From assembly GCA_002081555.1 (NCBI GenBank), contig KV920956.1, positions 1 to 45,913 on the forward strand: a DNA stretch of 45,913 bases, read 5' to 3'. The position numbers and the translations under genes are program-made. This document shows, in pieces, positions 45,133-45,913 of this stretch. This DNA is from Protostelium mycophagum (lineage: Eukaryota > Evosea > Variosea > Protosteliida > Protosteliaceae). Below the pieces are notes generated by a model. It made no database searches and had not been told where the DNA came from. It worked only from the letters and a program-made list of their open reading frames with translations. The stretch's first letter is position 1; each line of letters starts with the position of its first letter.

Positions 45133-45913
<781 letters not shown>

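Overview
This is nuclear DNA of an intron-rich, compact eukaryotic genome. Genes are split by many short GT-AG introns, mostly about 40-60 nt, and are spaced by about 50 to 1,100 bp. Both strands are used. The gene content is a class I histone deacetylase, a Rac GTPase, a verprolin/WIP homologue, a CLU-domain protein, a PUF protein, an FYxDWWN acyltransferase, and large IPT/TIG and REJ-GPS surface proteins. That suits a free-living amoeboid protist. Amoebozoa of the protosteloid/variosean type is my best guess from gene style, not a proven placement.

Left third (1-18.3 kb): two related surface-protein genes lie on opposite strands and point away from each other, with a CCCH-PUF RNA-binding gene between them. 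The left gene (minus, 8190 down to about 481) has a signal peptide, two MRH-like cysteine domains, two PAN/Apple-like domains and a long IPT/TIG array. The array has been tandemly duplicated and decays toward the window edge. The right gene (plus, 12699-18280) starts with the same signal-peptide/MRH-like/E-set block, then has a Thr-rich mucin stalk, a REJ-like region, a GAIN/GPS autoproteolysis motif, one transmembrane helix and a short tail. Together they look like cell-surface or secreted adhesion/recognition proteins.

Middle (18.3-35.5 kb): mostly minus-strand housekeeping genes. These are a zinc alcohol/formaldehyde dehydrogenase, a two-TM protein of unknown family, a verprolin-like actin regulator, a MULE-transposase-like gene with introns, an Rpd3/HDAC1 deacetylase, a membrane-anchored choline/ethanolamine kinase, an unknown small gene and a DGAT1/ACAT-type MBOAT acyltransferase. 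A tiny plus-strand gene for a Cys/Gly/His-rich peptide is wedged next to the acyltransferase.

Right end (36-45.9 kb): a 7.6-kb gene joins a CLU (clustered-mitochondria) domain to a long series of leucine-rich repeats. An intronless ankyrin-like gene, a doubtful broken ORF and the 5' half of a Rac gene follow.

The most unexpected signal runs through the whole window. The 9-mer GTTGTAGAT (or its complement ATCTACAAC) occurs about 45 times by eye, where chance predicts less than one. It sits at intron acceptors, just inside intron donors, inside introns, right after stop codons or AATAAA, and in coding DNA in different frames. Several unrelated genes share longer versions. It behaves like a highly iterated, half-palindromic genomic word tied to introns and transcript ends. 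Exon boundaries were worked out by hand from frame continuity and should be read as approximate.
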